This document shows positions 1 to 5,459 of a DNA stretch of 8,176 nucleotides, piece by piece. This stretch comes from Methanoregula sp. (GTDB lineage: Archaea; Halobacteriota; Methanomicrobia; Methanomicrobiales; Methanospirillaceae), in the NCBI GenBank assembly GCA_030653335.1, contig JAURZP010000278.1, positions 1-8,176 on the forward strand, written 5' to 3'. Both the position numbers and the translations under genes were made by a program. Under the pieces are notes generated by a model. The model saw only the letters and a list, made by a program, of their open reading frames with translations. It did no database searches and had not been told where the DNA came from. Position 1 is the first letter of the stretch; each line of letters opens with the position of its first letter.

Positions 1-49
1 ATATCGCGAAACAATTTTGGAAAATTATTGAATCGCATCTAAAACGTGA

Positions 50-568
50 ATTGATACGAATTTCCTAAAAAAATCTGAGATTGAACAAAAATCAAAAAAT
101 TTCGTTGATTCAATTCAAAATATTGCCCAAGCCTTTTTTTACCTTATGGAAGATTGTGAAAAAAGAAAAACAATTGTTAGTAATCGATCTCCTTTGTTTG
201 GCGGATATTTGAGTATGATAAATCGAATTGGATGTTCTGTAGATGAAGAAAAATTGTCCGAAAATGAATTAGAACTCTATCATGAAATTGAAAAAGTATC
301 TCAAACGGTACGAGTGTTGACAGATGCATTAAAGATTCTTGCTCTGGGTATTGATTATCGAAAATATTCGAAATTCATGTTAATTGCGCCTGATGTTAAT
401 CATATGAAATATGATTCCTGGGATCCAAAAAAAGAACTCAAAAATATTACAGAAAGCGATGTGGATTTTTGTTTTGCCTTTGTGGTTGAGTGTTCATTAA
501 AATTACAAGAATTTGATTATGATTTAAAGCAAAGTTATTATGAGGGAACTTTGGATAAATGGTTTTGA
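50..568 (+). pseudogene. Unrecognised AT-rich gene, 5' end apparently frameshifted
   Basis: The first ATG in this frame is at 146 and gives 140 residues ending at 568, but the frame stays open back to 50 and the extra residues (…EIEQKSKNFVDSIQNIAQAF…) look like ordinary coding sequence. No ribosome binding site precedes 146. The frame that reads from the window edge (3-65, …FWKIIESHLKRELIRIS, stop at 66) also looks coding. The simplest reading is one gene with a -1/+2 frame change between about 50 and 65; the alternative is the end of one gene followed by another with a non-standard start. The product is soluble, with alternating charged and hydrophobic residues suggesting helices, and no membrane segment or catalytic motif that I recognise. 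Base composition is far more AT-rich than the genes to the right, which suggests acquired DNA. I do not know its function. Confidence 0.5.
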
Positions 569-620
569 ATTTTAAGCTCAAAAATCCTCCATCTATACAG
601 AATTAATAATTTCCACGATG

Positions 621-635
621 TTTCGAATATCGAAA
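621..635. repeat. Short inverted repeat downstream of the AT-rich gene
   Basis: The arms tttcga (621-626) and tcgaaa (630-635) are perfectly complementary around a 3-base centre. With a two-base bulge the pairing extends outward to atg (618-620) and cat. It lies about 50 bases after the stop at 568, so it could be a weak 3' hairpin of that transcript. No T-run follows it, so a terminator is not demonstrated. Confidence 0.3.
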
Positions 636-774
636 AACATACTCTGGTTTCACTAAATCCCATGATTATTCCTTTCGCTTGTGGTCTTCGCACCTGCCAG
701 AAGCAACCTATGATCTGTAAAATACCCGGTCACTCCCTTCCACTCTCCTCCCAGTGACCACCTCCTATTCTCAC

Positions 775-865
775 TCAGCACCCGCCCCTCTCCACTAAGC
801 GAGTCCTCCGTAGCTCAAAACCCCTATGGTGGGGGATCTGACCCCTTTTTGCGAGCTCATGGCGA
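775..865. repeat. Divergent copy of dispersed intergenic repeat
   Basis: The left end tcagcacccgccc (775-787) is identical to 2915-2927, and ggtggg plus gcgagctc (852-859 region) recur in the same order and at similar spacing in the copy at 2915-3004. The middle is poorly conserved, so this is the weakest of the four proposed copies. Like the others it lies between genes. Confidence 0.35.
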
Positions 866-965
866 CCCCGCTCTCATGGGGATGAATATCACAAACCGGT
901 ACCTGCATCAAAACAGTCCTCCGACATAACAAGATTAATGCGAACAAACATACAAGCGGTTTACT

Positions 966-1286
966 ATGGTATCGTATGTTTCGACTCTGCTGACCTTCGT
1001 TGTCGCGCTGATCATTTCAACGGTAATAATTTACTATATTGCAAAGTTCTTTGGTGCAAAGGATAGTTTATCCACGGCCGTTCTCGCTGCACTGATTGGC
1101 ACTGCCGTGTACACGATCTTTTATTACGTGCTGGGCCAGGGTCTGCTACCCGCATTCATTGCAGGAATCGTATGGCTGCTGGTGTTGCAGAAACTCTACA
1201 CTATCGGCTGGTTAAGAGCGCTGCTCATTGCAGTTGTCATCTGGATCGTGACCTCCGTTGTCGGGTTGTTCCTGCCGGTGCTGTGA
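966..1286 (+). CDS. Small four-helix membrane protein, function unknown
   Basis: A 106-residue, almost entirely hydrophobic protein. Four membrane segments can be placed at about residues 6-28, 36-57, 60-78 and 84-104, joined by very short loops. The only charged stretches are at about 27-33 (KFFGAKD) and single K and R residues at 76 and 84. There are no catalytic or metal-binding residues and no signal peptide cleavage site. The start at 966 is the first ATG after an in-frame stop at 936; no Shine-Dalgarno sequence is seen, so the transcript may be leaderless. The gene stands alone between a gene-free spacer and a T-rich stop region, so context gives no role. Small hydrophobic proteins of this kind are common in methanogen genomes and mostly uncharacterised. 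That it is a real gene is fairly sure from its regular helix pattern; the function is unknown. Confidence 0.75.
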   Translation: MVSYVSTLLTFVVALIISTVIIYYIAKFFGAKDSLSTAVLAALIGTAVYTIFYYVLGQGLLPAFIAGIVWLLVLQKLYTIGWLRALLIAVVIWIVTSVVGLFLPVL

Positions 1287-1344
1287 AAAAGCCTGAGCAC
1301 TATCCGGAGCAGGAAGGGGACATTTCGATTATTGGCAAGCCCCC

Positions 1345-1374
1345 AATTTTTCAATAACCTCAATTTTTTATTGA
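1345..1374 (+). terminator. T-rich stop with 7-bp hairpin
   Basis: The arms tcaataa (1351-1357) and ttattga (1368-1374) pair perfectly, with a T-run (1364-1369) between and partly in the second arm, and a further T5 just upstream (1347-1351). Archaeal RNA polymerase stops at T-rich tracts, and this is the only such place between the membrane protein gene and the next gene. The hairpin itself may be incidental. Confidence 0.4.
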
Positions 1375-1435
1375 TTCCCGTTTTGCTGAGCAGTCACATT
1401 TTCATTCTATCAGGAAGAGATGAGTTGAAAGGAAA

Positions 1436-2464
1436 ATGAAATCATTATCTATTTATTATCTGTTCATCTGCGTACTTCTCTCCGGTCTCCTGGCGATCTC
1501 CGGATGTATCGGCCAATCCCCACATCCGGATAATAACACTCCGGTCATTACTTCCTCCGGGAACACTACACTAAAACCCGTCACTTTAGTGACTAAAACA
1601 GATGGAAACATGACGGCGAAAAACTGCCGGTTTGTTGCGATTTCAACGGCCCCTCACCAGAGTCTTGCGCTCAGGGACGACGGTACTGTTGTTGCATGGG
1701 GGGAGTCTGACGGCGGAATGATGAAAGTCCCGAAAAATCTTAACAATGTTACTGCAATCGCGGCAGGGCACTGGCACAACCTTGCCCTCCTAAAAAACGG
1801 GACTGTTGTTGCATGGGGGAACAGATACCACGGCGACTGGCAAGTCCCCTCCGGGGTTCATGATGTCGTTTTAATAGATGCTGGAACAGAACACAGCCTT
1901 GCCCTGAAAAAGGACGGATCGGTTATAGCATGGGGAAGGTGCGAACAAGGACAATGCGCCATTCCAAAACGTCTTGAGAATTACACGGCTGTTGCTGCCG
2001 GCTCATGGCGAAGTGTTGTTTTGAAATCTGATGGAACGATTCAGACATTCAATCTGGAAGAGCATCACGAGATAGCACAAAACCTGACCGGCATTGCTGC
2101 CATTTCGGTGGGGTACGATCATGTTCTCGCGCTAAGAAAAAATGGAACGGTTGTTGCATGGGGAGACAATACCTATGGCCAGTGCGATGTCCCGGATGGA
2201 CTGGCTCATGTCACTGCAATCTCTGCCGGGTATTGGCATAATCTTGCCTTAAAGGATGACGGGACGGTAGTCGCATGGGGTGGAAAGTCTATTGAATCTC
2301 TCATAAAAGATAACGGCCAGTTCAGTATTCCCGCGGGTCTTACGGATATCACCGCAATATCGGCAGGAGGATTCCATAATCTTGCACTGAAGCGTGACGG
2401 AACCATTGTTGCATGGGGAAGCAATGAAGCCGGGGAATCCAATCCCCCTCTATGTAGCTATTAA
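1436..2464 (+). CDS. RCC1-repeat beta-propeller lipoprotein
   Basis: A 342-residue exported lipoprotein. Residues 1-23 form a lipoprotein signal peptide with the lipobox ISGC, giving Cys24 as lipid anchor; residues 25-62 are a Thr/Ser/Pro-rich linker. From about 66 to the end there are seven repeats of the form VTAISAG-(W)HNLALK-(D/N)GTVVAWG, starting near residues 66, 105, 144, 183, 220, 259 and 305. The period is 39 residues except for a short, decayed fourth repeat (no AWG) and an insertion of about 7 residues in the sixth. Seven RCC1-type repeats are what one closed seven-blade propeller needs. At least eight N-x-T sequons (for example N58, N104, N121, N216, N236) fit a glycosylated surface protein. 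Such domains bind other proteins or ligands; the partner here is unknown and no enzyme site is seen. The start ATG follows an aaagga element only a few bases upstream. The C-terminus ends in an untypical NPPLCSY tail, possibly slightly shortened. Confidence 0.85.
   Translation: MKSLSIYYLFICVLLSGLLAISGCIGQSPHPDNNTPVITSSGNTTLKPVTLVTKTDGNMTAKNCRFVAISTAPHQSLALRDDGTVVAWGESDGGMMKVPKNLNNVTAIAAGHWHNLALLKNGTVVAWGNRYHGDWQVPSGVHDVVLIDAGTEHSLALKKDGSVIAWGRCEQGQCAIPKRLENYTAVAAGSWRSVVLKSDGTIQTFNLEEHHEIAQNLTGIAAISVGYDHVLALRKNGTVVAWGDNTYGQCDVPDGLAHVTAISAGYWHNLALKDDGTVVAWGGKSIESLIKDNGQFSIPAGLTDITAISAGGFHNLALKRDGTIVAWGSNEAGESNPPLCSY
1682..2418 (+). repeat. DNA-level 117-bp period repeats within the RCC1 gene
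   Basis: The segment encoding GTVVAWG is well conserved at the nucleotide level. Its copies begin near 1682, 1799, 2144, 2260 and 2398, each reading close to actgttgttgcatgggg, and the first two lie exactly 117 bases apart. Such near-identity could allow unequal recombination and changes in blade number. These are internal gene repeats, not a separate element. Confidence 0.6.
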
Positions 2465-2533
2465 CAGAAGATGCCGTCATAATTCCATACCCTTCAATTG
2501 TTACGGCTACCATCCTCCCGATCATCAGGAAAA

Positions 2534-2566
2534 CCCGCCCCTGATAATGGAGTTGCCCGCAGCACC
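2534..2566. repeat. Dispersed intergenic repeat, core copy
   Basis: This 33-base segment differs from 2921-2953 at one base (32 of 33 identical), including the shared gataatggagttgcccgc. To its right the similarity to the longer copy fades quickly (only cgcgagcct near 2607-2615 resembles cagcgagct), so it is a core-only copy. It lies 70 bases downstream of the RCC1 gene's stop. Confidence 0.75.
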
Positions 2567-2627
2567 CCGCTCACGGCCACCGGCTCCACCTGACCGTCCA
2601 GCCCATCGCGAGCCTCTGTGATCGTCC

Positions 2628-2647
2628 ATCCAAACAGATCCAAACAG
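2628..2647. repeat. Tandem 10-bp duplication
   Basis: The word atccaaacag occurs twice in direct, immediate succession (2628-2637 and 2638-2647). It lies in gene-free DNA just after a repeat copy and is probably a slippage product. It is followed by the GC-rich ggccgg and a T5 run. Confidence 0.6.
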
Positions 2648-2771
2648 GCCGGTTTTTATGCCCGTTAAATTGTTATTTTGGCAATCCGGAACGATATAGC
2701 AGGAATCCCCCTAAAAAGTGCCCCATACAGGCCGGTCGGAAAATATCCGGATCTGGTGAACGGAGGCTGAA

Positions 2772-2816
2772 ATGAGCCCGGATTGGGATCTTTGGGATAG
2801 TACTCCCAATAGGTAG
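2772..2816 (+). other. 14-codon ORF with strong ribosome binding site
   Basis: ATG at 2772 is preceded by ggagg (2762-2766) at a 5-base spacing, the most canonical Shine-Dalgarno sequence in the window. It reads MSPDWDLWDSTPNR and then stops at 2814-2816. After the stop the frame stays open for another 24 codons. This may be the remnant of a decayed gene's 5' end or a very short peptide. Two Trp codons recall leader peptides, but no downstream Trp-related gene or attenuator is present, so no function is claimed. Confidence 0.25.
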
Positions 2817-2914
2817 TATTTCTCTGGTGCTACTGGCAGTTACTCATGGAAATTACCCGTAGAAAGCCACTCACCATATCCTTTTCTCTAATGTGCCACG
2901 TCCACTATTTTTAA

Positions 2915-3004
2915 TCAGCACCCGCCCTTGATAATGGAGTTGCCCGCAGCACCAAATCGCTGAGCAGGGTGGGATCGGGCGTGAATCGTCAGCGAGCTCC
3001 CATA
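2915..3004. repeat. Dispersed intergenic repeat, longest copy
   Basis: This copy is the reference for the family. It contains the core shared with 2534-2566 and continues through a stretch shared with 3515-3545 (27 of 31 bases identical) to gcgagctccc. The arms tcgctga (2957-2963) and tcagcga (2989-2995) form a perfect 7-bp inverted repeat around a 25-base loop, so a transcript could fold. It ends just before the T-rich stop of the minus-strand gene at 3032. Confidence 0.7.
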
Positions 3005-3015
3005 AGAAAAGAGCG

Positions 3016-3023
3016 AAAAAAAA
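3016..3023 (-). terminator. T8 stop for the cysteine-rich gene
   Basis: On the minus strand an uninterrupted run of eight T lies 8 bases after the stop codon at 3032-3034, and TTTT follows again (3007-3010). No strong hairpin is required for archaeal termination, so the T-run alone is a reasonable stop signal. Confidence 0.5.
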
Positions 3024-3031
3024 TCTGTTTC

Positions 3032-3448
3032 TCAGCGCAGCGGCATTTTCTTTTGCTTTTTTTCTGCAGGAGCTACCTTTTTTGTCCCAGTGGTACGGGT
3101 AGGGGGCTGTATTGACCGTTCCATAGTAAGGTCTGCTATCTGGCGGAAGAGTTCATCATCGTACATTCCGTCAGTACTTATTGACTCCACAATATCCAGC
3201 ATCGACTGGTACACCTTTAACTTCTCTTTTAGTGCCAGCGCGCATTTGCTCTCACCAAGACCAATTGCATTCTCACCCGGCATATCAGCTAAATCAAAAT
3301 CTCCCATCCACATCGGGCATTCGTTCCCGATGCACTCGTGTAAAAGATCGCGCCAGCATTTCATATAGATCTTTTTACCGGAACATTCTGATAGACTTTT
3401 GCATATAAACGTGACAGACTGTTCAGCCGCGACAATTTTTTGGGGCAT
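3032..3448 (-). CDS. Cysteine-rich small protein, possible metal binding
   Basis: A 138-residue protein with six cysteines, at 16, 22, 31, 39, 44 and 69. The central HECIGNECPMW (37-47) is the most family-like part: closely spaced Cys residues followed by Pro and Trp often mark a zinc or iron-sulfur site, and C31, C39, C44 and C69 could supply four ligands. Residues 70-110 are probably helical, and the tail (118-138) is basic and Lys-rich, possibly for nucleic acid contact. There is no signal peptide or membrane segment, so it is probably cytoplasmic. The ATG at 3448 is the only ATG, GTG or TTG in this frame downstream of the in-frame stop and upstream of Met29; no good Shine-Dalgarno sequence is seen. 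It stands alone between repeat copies on both sides. I do not recognise a named family; the metal-binding role is an inference from the Cys pattern. Confidence 0.7.
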   Translation of the reverse strand: MPQKIVAAEQSVTFICKSLSECSGKKIYMKCWRDLLHECIGNECPMWMGDFDLADMPGENAIGLGESKCALALKEKLKVYQSMLDIVESISTDGMYDDELFRQIADLTMERSIQPPTRTTGTKKVAPAEKKQKKMPLR

Positions 3449-3497
3449 GGATCGTGAGCAATGGATCGATCCCCCTCTTTACATTCTCACACTCCAT

Positions 3498-3585
3498 CCG
3501 CCCAATTCTATTCTAATGGAGTAGCCCAAAGCACCGAATCGCTGATGGGGTGACAAGGAACACGTGAGATCGTAAGCAACTCCCG
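3498..3585. repeat. Dispersed intergenic repeat, diverged copy
   Basis: Positions 3515-3545 match 2933-2963 at 27 of 31 bases. The similarity continues more weakly through ggggtga and cgtgagatcgtaagcaactccc, which parallels cgtgaatcgtcagcgagctccc in the longer copy. The inverted-repeat arm tcgctga (3539-3545) is kept, but its partner is degenerate. It lies just upstream of the cysteine-rich gene, so two copies bracket that gene. Confidence 0.6.
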
Positions 3586-3666
3586 TGCACAATCTTTCCA
3601 ATCATTCCGGTCACCCTCACACACCTCACGGTATCAGGGGGGGAATCATCCCGCCTGCACAATCAT

Positions 3667-3694
3667 AAAAAACCGGAAACGGTTCAGCGTTTCC
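3667..3694 (-). terminator. Hairpin-T6 terminator overlapping a stop codon
   Basis: Read on the minus strand, GGAAACG (3694-3688) pairs with CGTTTCC (3681-3675) around a 6-base loop and is followed by GG and six T (3672-3667). One wobble and one GC pair can extend the stem outward. The loop (3687-3682) contains the TGA stop of the flavoprotein gene. It has the form of a bacterial intrinsic terminator, and the T-run alone would serve in archaea. Confidence 0.7.
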
Positions 3695-4097
3695 AGACTT
3701 CCATGCTTGACATGTTCTTGCCGTGGTACGTGATCTCACTTGCTGTGAACACGAGCACTACGAAATCTGGATTTTCGGGGGTTTTGAAATACTGCTCGAA
3801 CATCGGGTTCCAGTACTTCTTTTTTGTCGCTATATCCTCGTGGATCTTTCCCTTTGCAAGGATCTCGACATACGGGTCGGAGAACTCCTTTCCTGACCAG
3901 ACCGAGAGGGCGGTGTCAGGGTTTTTCTTCAGCTGCTCAACCTTCTTTGAGGATTTCATGGTCGCCCCGACAAATGTCATGTCGGGAAAACCTGCAAGCA
4001 CCATGAAACGGACTGCCGGGTGCTTCTTGTCCAGAGTAGCGACGGCGTGAACGTGGGGCCCGCTGATCACTTCCATAATCTGCTCTTTGAGTGCCAT
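3684..4097 (-). CDS. Pyridoxamine 5'-phosphate oxidase-like FMN-binding protein
   Basis: A 137-residue protein of the split-barrel flavin-binding fold, closest in style to the general stress protein 26 group. Family-like features in order are MALKEQIMEVI at the start, a first strand HVHAVATLD (16-23), RFMVLAGFPDMTFVGA (30-45), the phosphate-region S-x-K-V-x-x-L-K-KNP (50-60), DPYVEILAKGKIHED (74-88), the helix KKKYWNPMFEQYF (92-104) and a final strand before MEVWKR. Such proteins usually bind FMN or a related flavin as homodimers; the substrate here is not known, and vitamin B6 synthesis should not be assumed. The frame is open upstream to an ATG at 4310, but that extension does not resemble the family and overlaps the divergent gene at 4261. 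Met at 4097 gives the family's normal start. No Shine-Dalgarno sequence is present, and a TATA-like box at 4121-4128 suggests a leaderless transcript. Confidence 0.85.
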   Translation of the reverse strand: MALKEQIMEVISGPHVHAVATLDKKHPAVRFMVLAGFPDMTFVGATMKSSKKVEQLKKNPDTALSVWSGKEFSDPYVEILAKGKIHEDIATKKKYWNPMFEQYFKTPENPDFVVLVFTASEITYHGKNMSSMEVWKR

Positions 4098-4120
4098 GTG
4101 AAGCACTGTGTTCCATGATC

Positions 4121-4128
4121 CTATTAAA
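4121..4128 (-). promoter_or_regulatory. TATA-like box for the flavoprotein gene
   Basis: On the minus strand TGTTTAATAG (4130-4121) is centred about 28 bases before the ATG at 4097. Archaeal TATA boxes lie about 25-30 bases before the transcription start, so transcription would begin at or next to the ATG. This agrees with the absence of a ribosome binding site. Confidence 0.4.
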
Positions 4129-4260
4129 CATAATGTTGGGGAAAAGAGACCTTGGCATCTCTTCATATTCTCTTTTTCTGCGACCTCCTTCCTCACACTT
4201 TCGCCCCCCGCACACCATGCCCTCATCTCCTGATACCTGCCATCTGAATGCAGTGAACTT

Positions 4261-4467
4261 ATGCGAAAGATGCAGCTGGATGAATTAATCCTGCGGTGGA
4301 AAAAGACCACGCGGGCGTTAAAAATCTATGAACAGGAATACGGAAAAACGCTCACGGATTGCCTGGAGAAGCGGACGGACGCAGAACTGGTCCATTTCCA
4401 TGATCCGGTGGAAGCCGCAGCATTCTTCTGCCTTATTGAACTGATGAAAACAAAAACCGTACAATAA
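4261..4467 (+). CDS. Short conserved-looking protein, function unknown
   Basis: A 68-residue protein, soluble and probably mostly helical. It begins MRKMQLDELILRWKKTTR, continues through YEQEYGKTLTDCLEKR and ends with HFHDPVEAAAFFCLIEL and a Lys/Thr-rich tail. Met4 (position 4270) is an equally possible start because no Shine-Dalgarno sequence marks either. There are two cysteines, not arranged as a metal site, and no membrane segment or signal peptide. The gene diverges from the flavoprotein gene across a 163-base spacer and is followed 10 bases after its stop by the possible gene at 4478. I do not recognise the family. Minus-strand ORFs of 70 and 87 codons cover the same DNA but have no family-like features and less natural composition. 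That this gene is real is likely but not certain. Confidence 0.6.
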   Translation: MRKMQLDELILRWKKTTRALKIYEQEYGKTLTDCLEKRTDAELVHFHDPVEAAAFFCLIELMKTKTVQ

Positions 4468-4477
4468 TTTTCTGGCA

Positions 4478-4639
4478 ATGTTCCTAAAAAAACGCTTGTC
4501 AGAGCAGCACAAAAAAGCGATCCTGAACAAGGTGTCAACGGAGTCTCATCGTGATCGTGATTACAGTTCGGTATCTGATATTCAGCCATCGTCTCATTCC
4601 CTCATTGAAGATGAATCGTATTGTAATGGAACAATGTGA
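4478..4639 (+). CDS. Possible 53-residue hydrophilic protein
   Basis: ATG at 4478 opens a 53-codon frame ending at TGA 4637-4639. The N-terminus is strongly basic (MFLKKRLSEQHKKAILNKV, likely helical); the middle is Ser/Asp/Arg-rich (HRDRDYSSVSD) and the C-terminus acidic (LIEDESY), giving a charge gradient. It begins 10 bases after the stop of the gene at 4261, so the two could be one transcript with coupled translation. Only a weak GG is present upstream, not a proper Shine-Dalgarno sequence. No known family is recognised. It could be a chance ORF; the close spacing, same strand and plausible composition are the arguments for it. Confidence 0.4.
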   Translation: MFLKKRLSEQHKKAILNKVSTESHRDRDYSSVSDIQPSSHSLIEDESYCNGTM

Positions 4640-4724
4640 CTGGACCCCTGTTTTAAAAAAATCTGTTATTTTGGGATAGTGAAAATACGGATTATCACAA
4701 AGATTTTTTACCGGGATGTTTTAC

Positions 4725-4732
4725 TTTTATAG
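4725..4732 (+). promoter_or_regulatory. TATA-like box for the second lipoprotein gene
   Basis: TTTTATAG lies in an AT-rich stretch about 37 bases before the start codon at 4765. Transcription would start near 4754, giving a short leader that just includes the AGGTGA ribosome binding site at 4755-4760. The neighbouring aatttaaatt (4737-4746) is a second TATA-like word, but it lies too near the start codon to be used. Confidence 0.4.
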
Positions 4733-4754
4733 CACAAATTTAAATTCAATAAGA

Positions 4755-4760
4755 AGGTGA
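4755..4760 (+). promoter_or_regulatory. Ribosome binding site deciding between two adjacent ATGs
   Basis: AGGTGA matches the archaeal 16S rRNA tail. It leaves one base before ATG 4762 but four bases before ATG 4765, so the second ATG is the better start. The product differs by a single Met. Confidence 0.55.
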
Positions 4761-4764
4761 GATG

Positions 4765-5334
4765 ATGAAAAATATTGCAATTCTGGTTATTACGGTTTGT
4801 GTACTGCTCGTTGCCGGTTGTACAACTACTCCGGCAACTACTAGTCCATCCGGACAAGTCTCTTCCGTTCCCACGTTTCCTGGAAAGACATCGCTGGATC
4901 CGGTGTTACCCATGAATGGAATGGTAACGCTTGGAAGCGGCAACAATACAATGGAGATATCTCTCCATAGCGTTGAAGTTGATCCGCCTGCAGACTCCGG
5001 TATCAAGACCATCACCATCTACGTTCTTGCAAGAAATACCGGAACAACCCCCCGCCAGTTTGTCTGGTTCAGTAAACTTACCAATGTGAACGGGAATTCT
5101 TTTGGGGGAATCGGCATATCGCACAAGGGCACCGGAGCCCGTAGCGGTCAGATCTATCCGGGTATCGGAGAAGCAGCACGGGATTATATTGAAATTCGTT
5201 CGGCTGATTCGTTTGCTACCTTGTCAAAAGGTGCAGTACTTGATGTATACTTCATGGAAAGGACAAATAATGAGACCCGCATGGTACCGGATTATCATGT
5301 TGCCTGGACTATCAATCCGGGAGTGATCAGATAA
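4765..5334 (+). CDS. Lipoprotein with DUF4352-like immunoglobulin-fold domain
   Basis: A 189-residue exported lipoprotein (190 if ATG 4762 is used). Residues 1-18 are a hydrophobic signal peptide with the lipobox VAGC, giving Cys19 as anchor; a Thr/Ser/Pro-rich linker follows to about residue 45. The rest is beta-rich: MVTLGSGNNTMEISLHSVEVD, then the strand ITIYVLARNTGTTPRQF, LTNVNGNSFGGI, a glycine-rich GARSGQIYPGIGEAARDYIEI and a last strand near YHVAWTI. The order of a conserved strand with N-T-G, a surface-exposed N-G-N and a P-G before the next strand is typical of DUF4352-type telokin-like domains, which often occur on methanogen and Gram-positive surface lipoproteins with no known activity. 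The gene has its own promoter-like region and a T6 stop and shows no operon partner. The lipoprotein assignment is firm; the domain name is an inference from pattern. Confidence 0.75.
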   Translation: MKNIAILVITVCVLLVAGCTTTPATTSPSGQVSSVPTFPGKTSLDPVLPMNGMVTLGSGNNTMEISLHSVEVDPPADSGIKTITIYVLARNTGTTPRQFVWFSKLTNVNGNSFGGIGISHKGTGARSGQIYPGIGEAARDYIEIRSADSFATLSKGAVLDVYFMERTNNETRMVPDYHVAWTINPGVIR

Positions 5335-5337
5335 CCA

Positions 5338-5350
5338 CTTTTTTACCCCC
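5338..5350 (+). terminator. T6 stop after the second lipoprotein gene
   Basis: An uninterrupted T6 (5340-5345) lies 5 bases after the stop codon, and a second T6 (5374-5379) lies downstream. T-runs of this length close to a stop codon are the usual archaeal termination signal. Confidence 0.4.
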
Positions 5351-5459
5351 GATTCATGGACCAGCTTTGCCATTTTTTCCGGTCAACTTTGCTATTAAAT
5401 TTTCCCTGTTAAAAAAGAACAAAAGAGAAAAAACCATAAAAAAATCCTGAGTTGAGAAT

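Larger units (their letters stand above)
569..965. other. Gene-free spacer with hairpins and a divergent repeat copy
   Basis: No ORF of convincing length or composition lies here on either strand. The left half continues the AT-rich composition of the upstream gene. From about 720 the composition changes abruptly to C-rich on this strand, which may mark the edge of the acquired segment. The stretch holds a small inverted repeat (621-635), a divergent copy of the intergenic repeat (about 775-865) and a C-run/G-run region (812-857) that can fold in more than one way. No convincing promoter for the gene at 966 can be picked out. Confidence 0.6.
2465..3031. other. Gene-free region carrying intergenic repeats
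   Basis: No long ORF with coding character exists here. It contains two copies of the dispersed repeat (core 2534-2566 and 2915-3004), a tandem 10-bp duplication (2628-2647), the 10-base word acaggccggt twice (2644-2653 and 2727-2736), and a 14-codon ORF at 2772 behind a good ribosome binding site. It has the look of decayed or repeat-built intergenic DNA. Confidence 0.6.

Noticed and set aside
65..77. The word aaaaaaatctg recurring near 67, 3017 and 4654
   Set aside because: It is low-complexity A-rich sequence with no shared flanks, so it is coincidental.
805..905. tRNA-like appearance of GTAGCTC and GC-rich stems
   Set aside because: There is no T-loop GTTCRA motif, no acceptor stem and no anticodon arm of the right spacing.
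1420..1428. Two-codon ORF (ATG AGT TGA) just before the RCC1 gene, preceded by aggaagag
   Set aside because: It is too short to call as a feature. It could affect initiation at 1436, but nothing else in the sequence supports that.
2394..2621. 75-codon ORF overlapping the end of the RCC1 gene
   Set aside because: Its first part lies in another frame of a clear gene and its rest runs through the intergenic repeat; the Pro/Arg-rich composition is that of GC-rich non-coding DNA.
3090..3408. Plus-strand ORFs opposite the cysteine-rich gene
   Set aside because: They are antisense frames with no ribosome binding site and no recognisable features; the minus-strand frame has the ordered cysteines and protein-like composition.
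4098..4310. 71-residue N-terminal extension of the flavoprotein
   Set aside because: The extension does not resemble the family, overlaps the divergent gene at 4261, and a TATA-like box lies inside it just upstream of Met at 4097.
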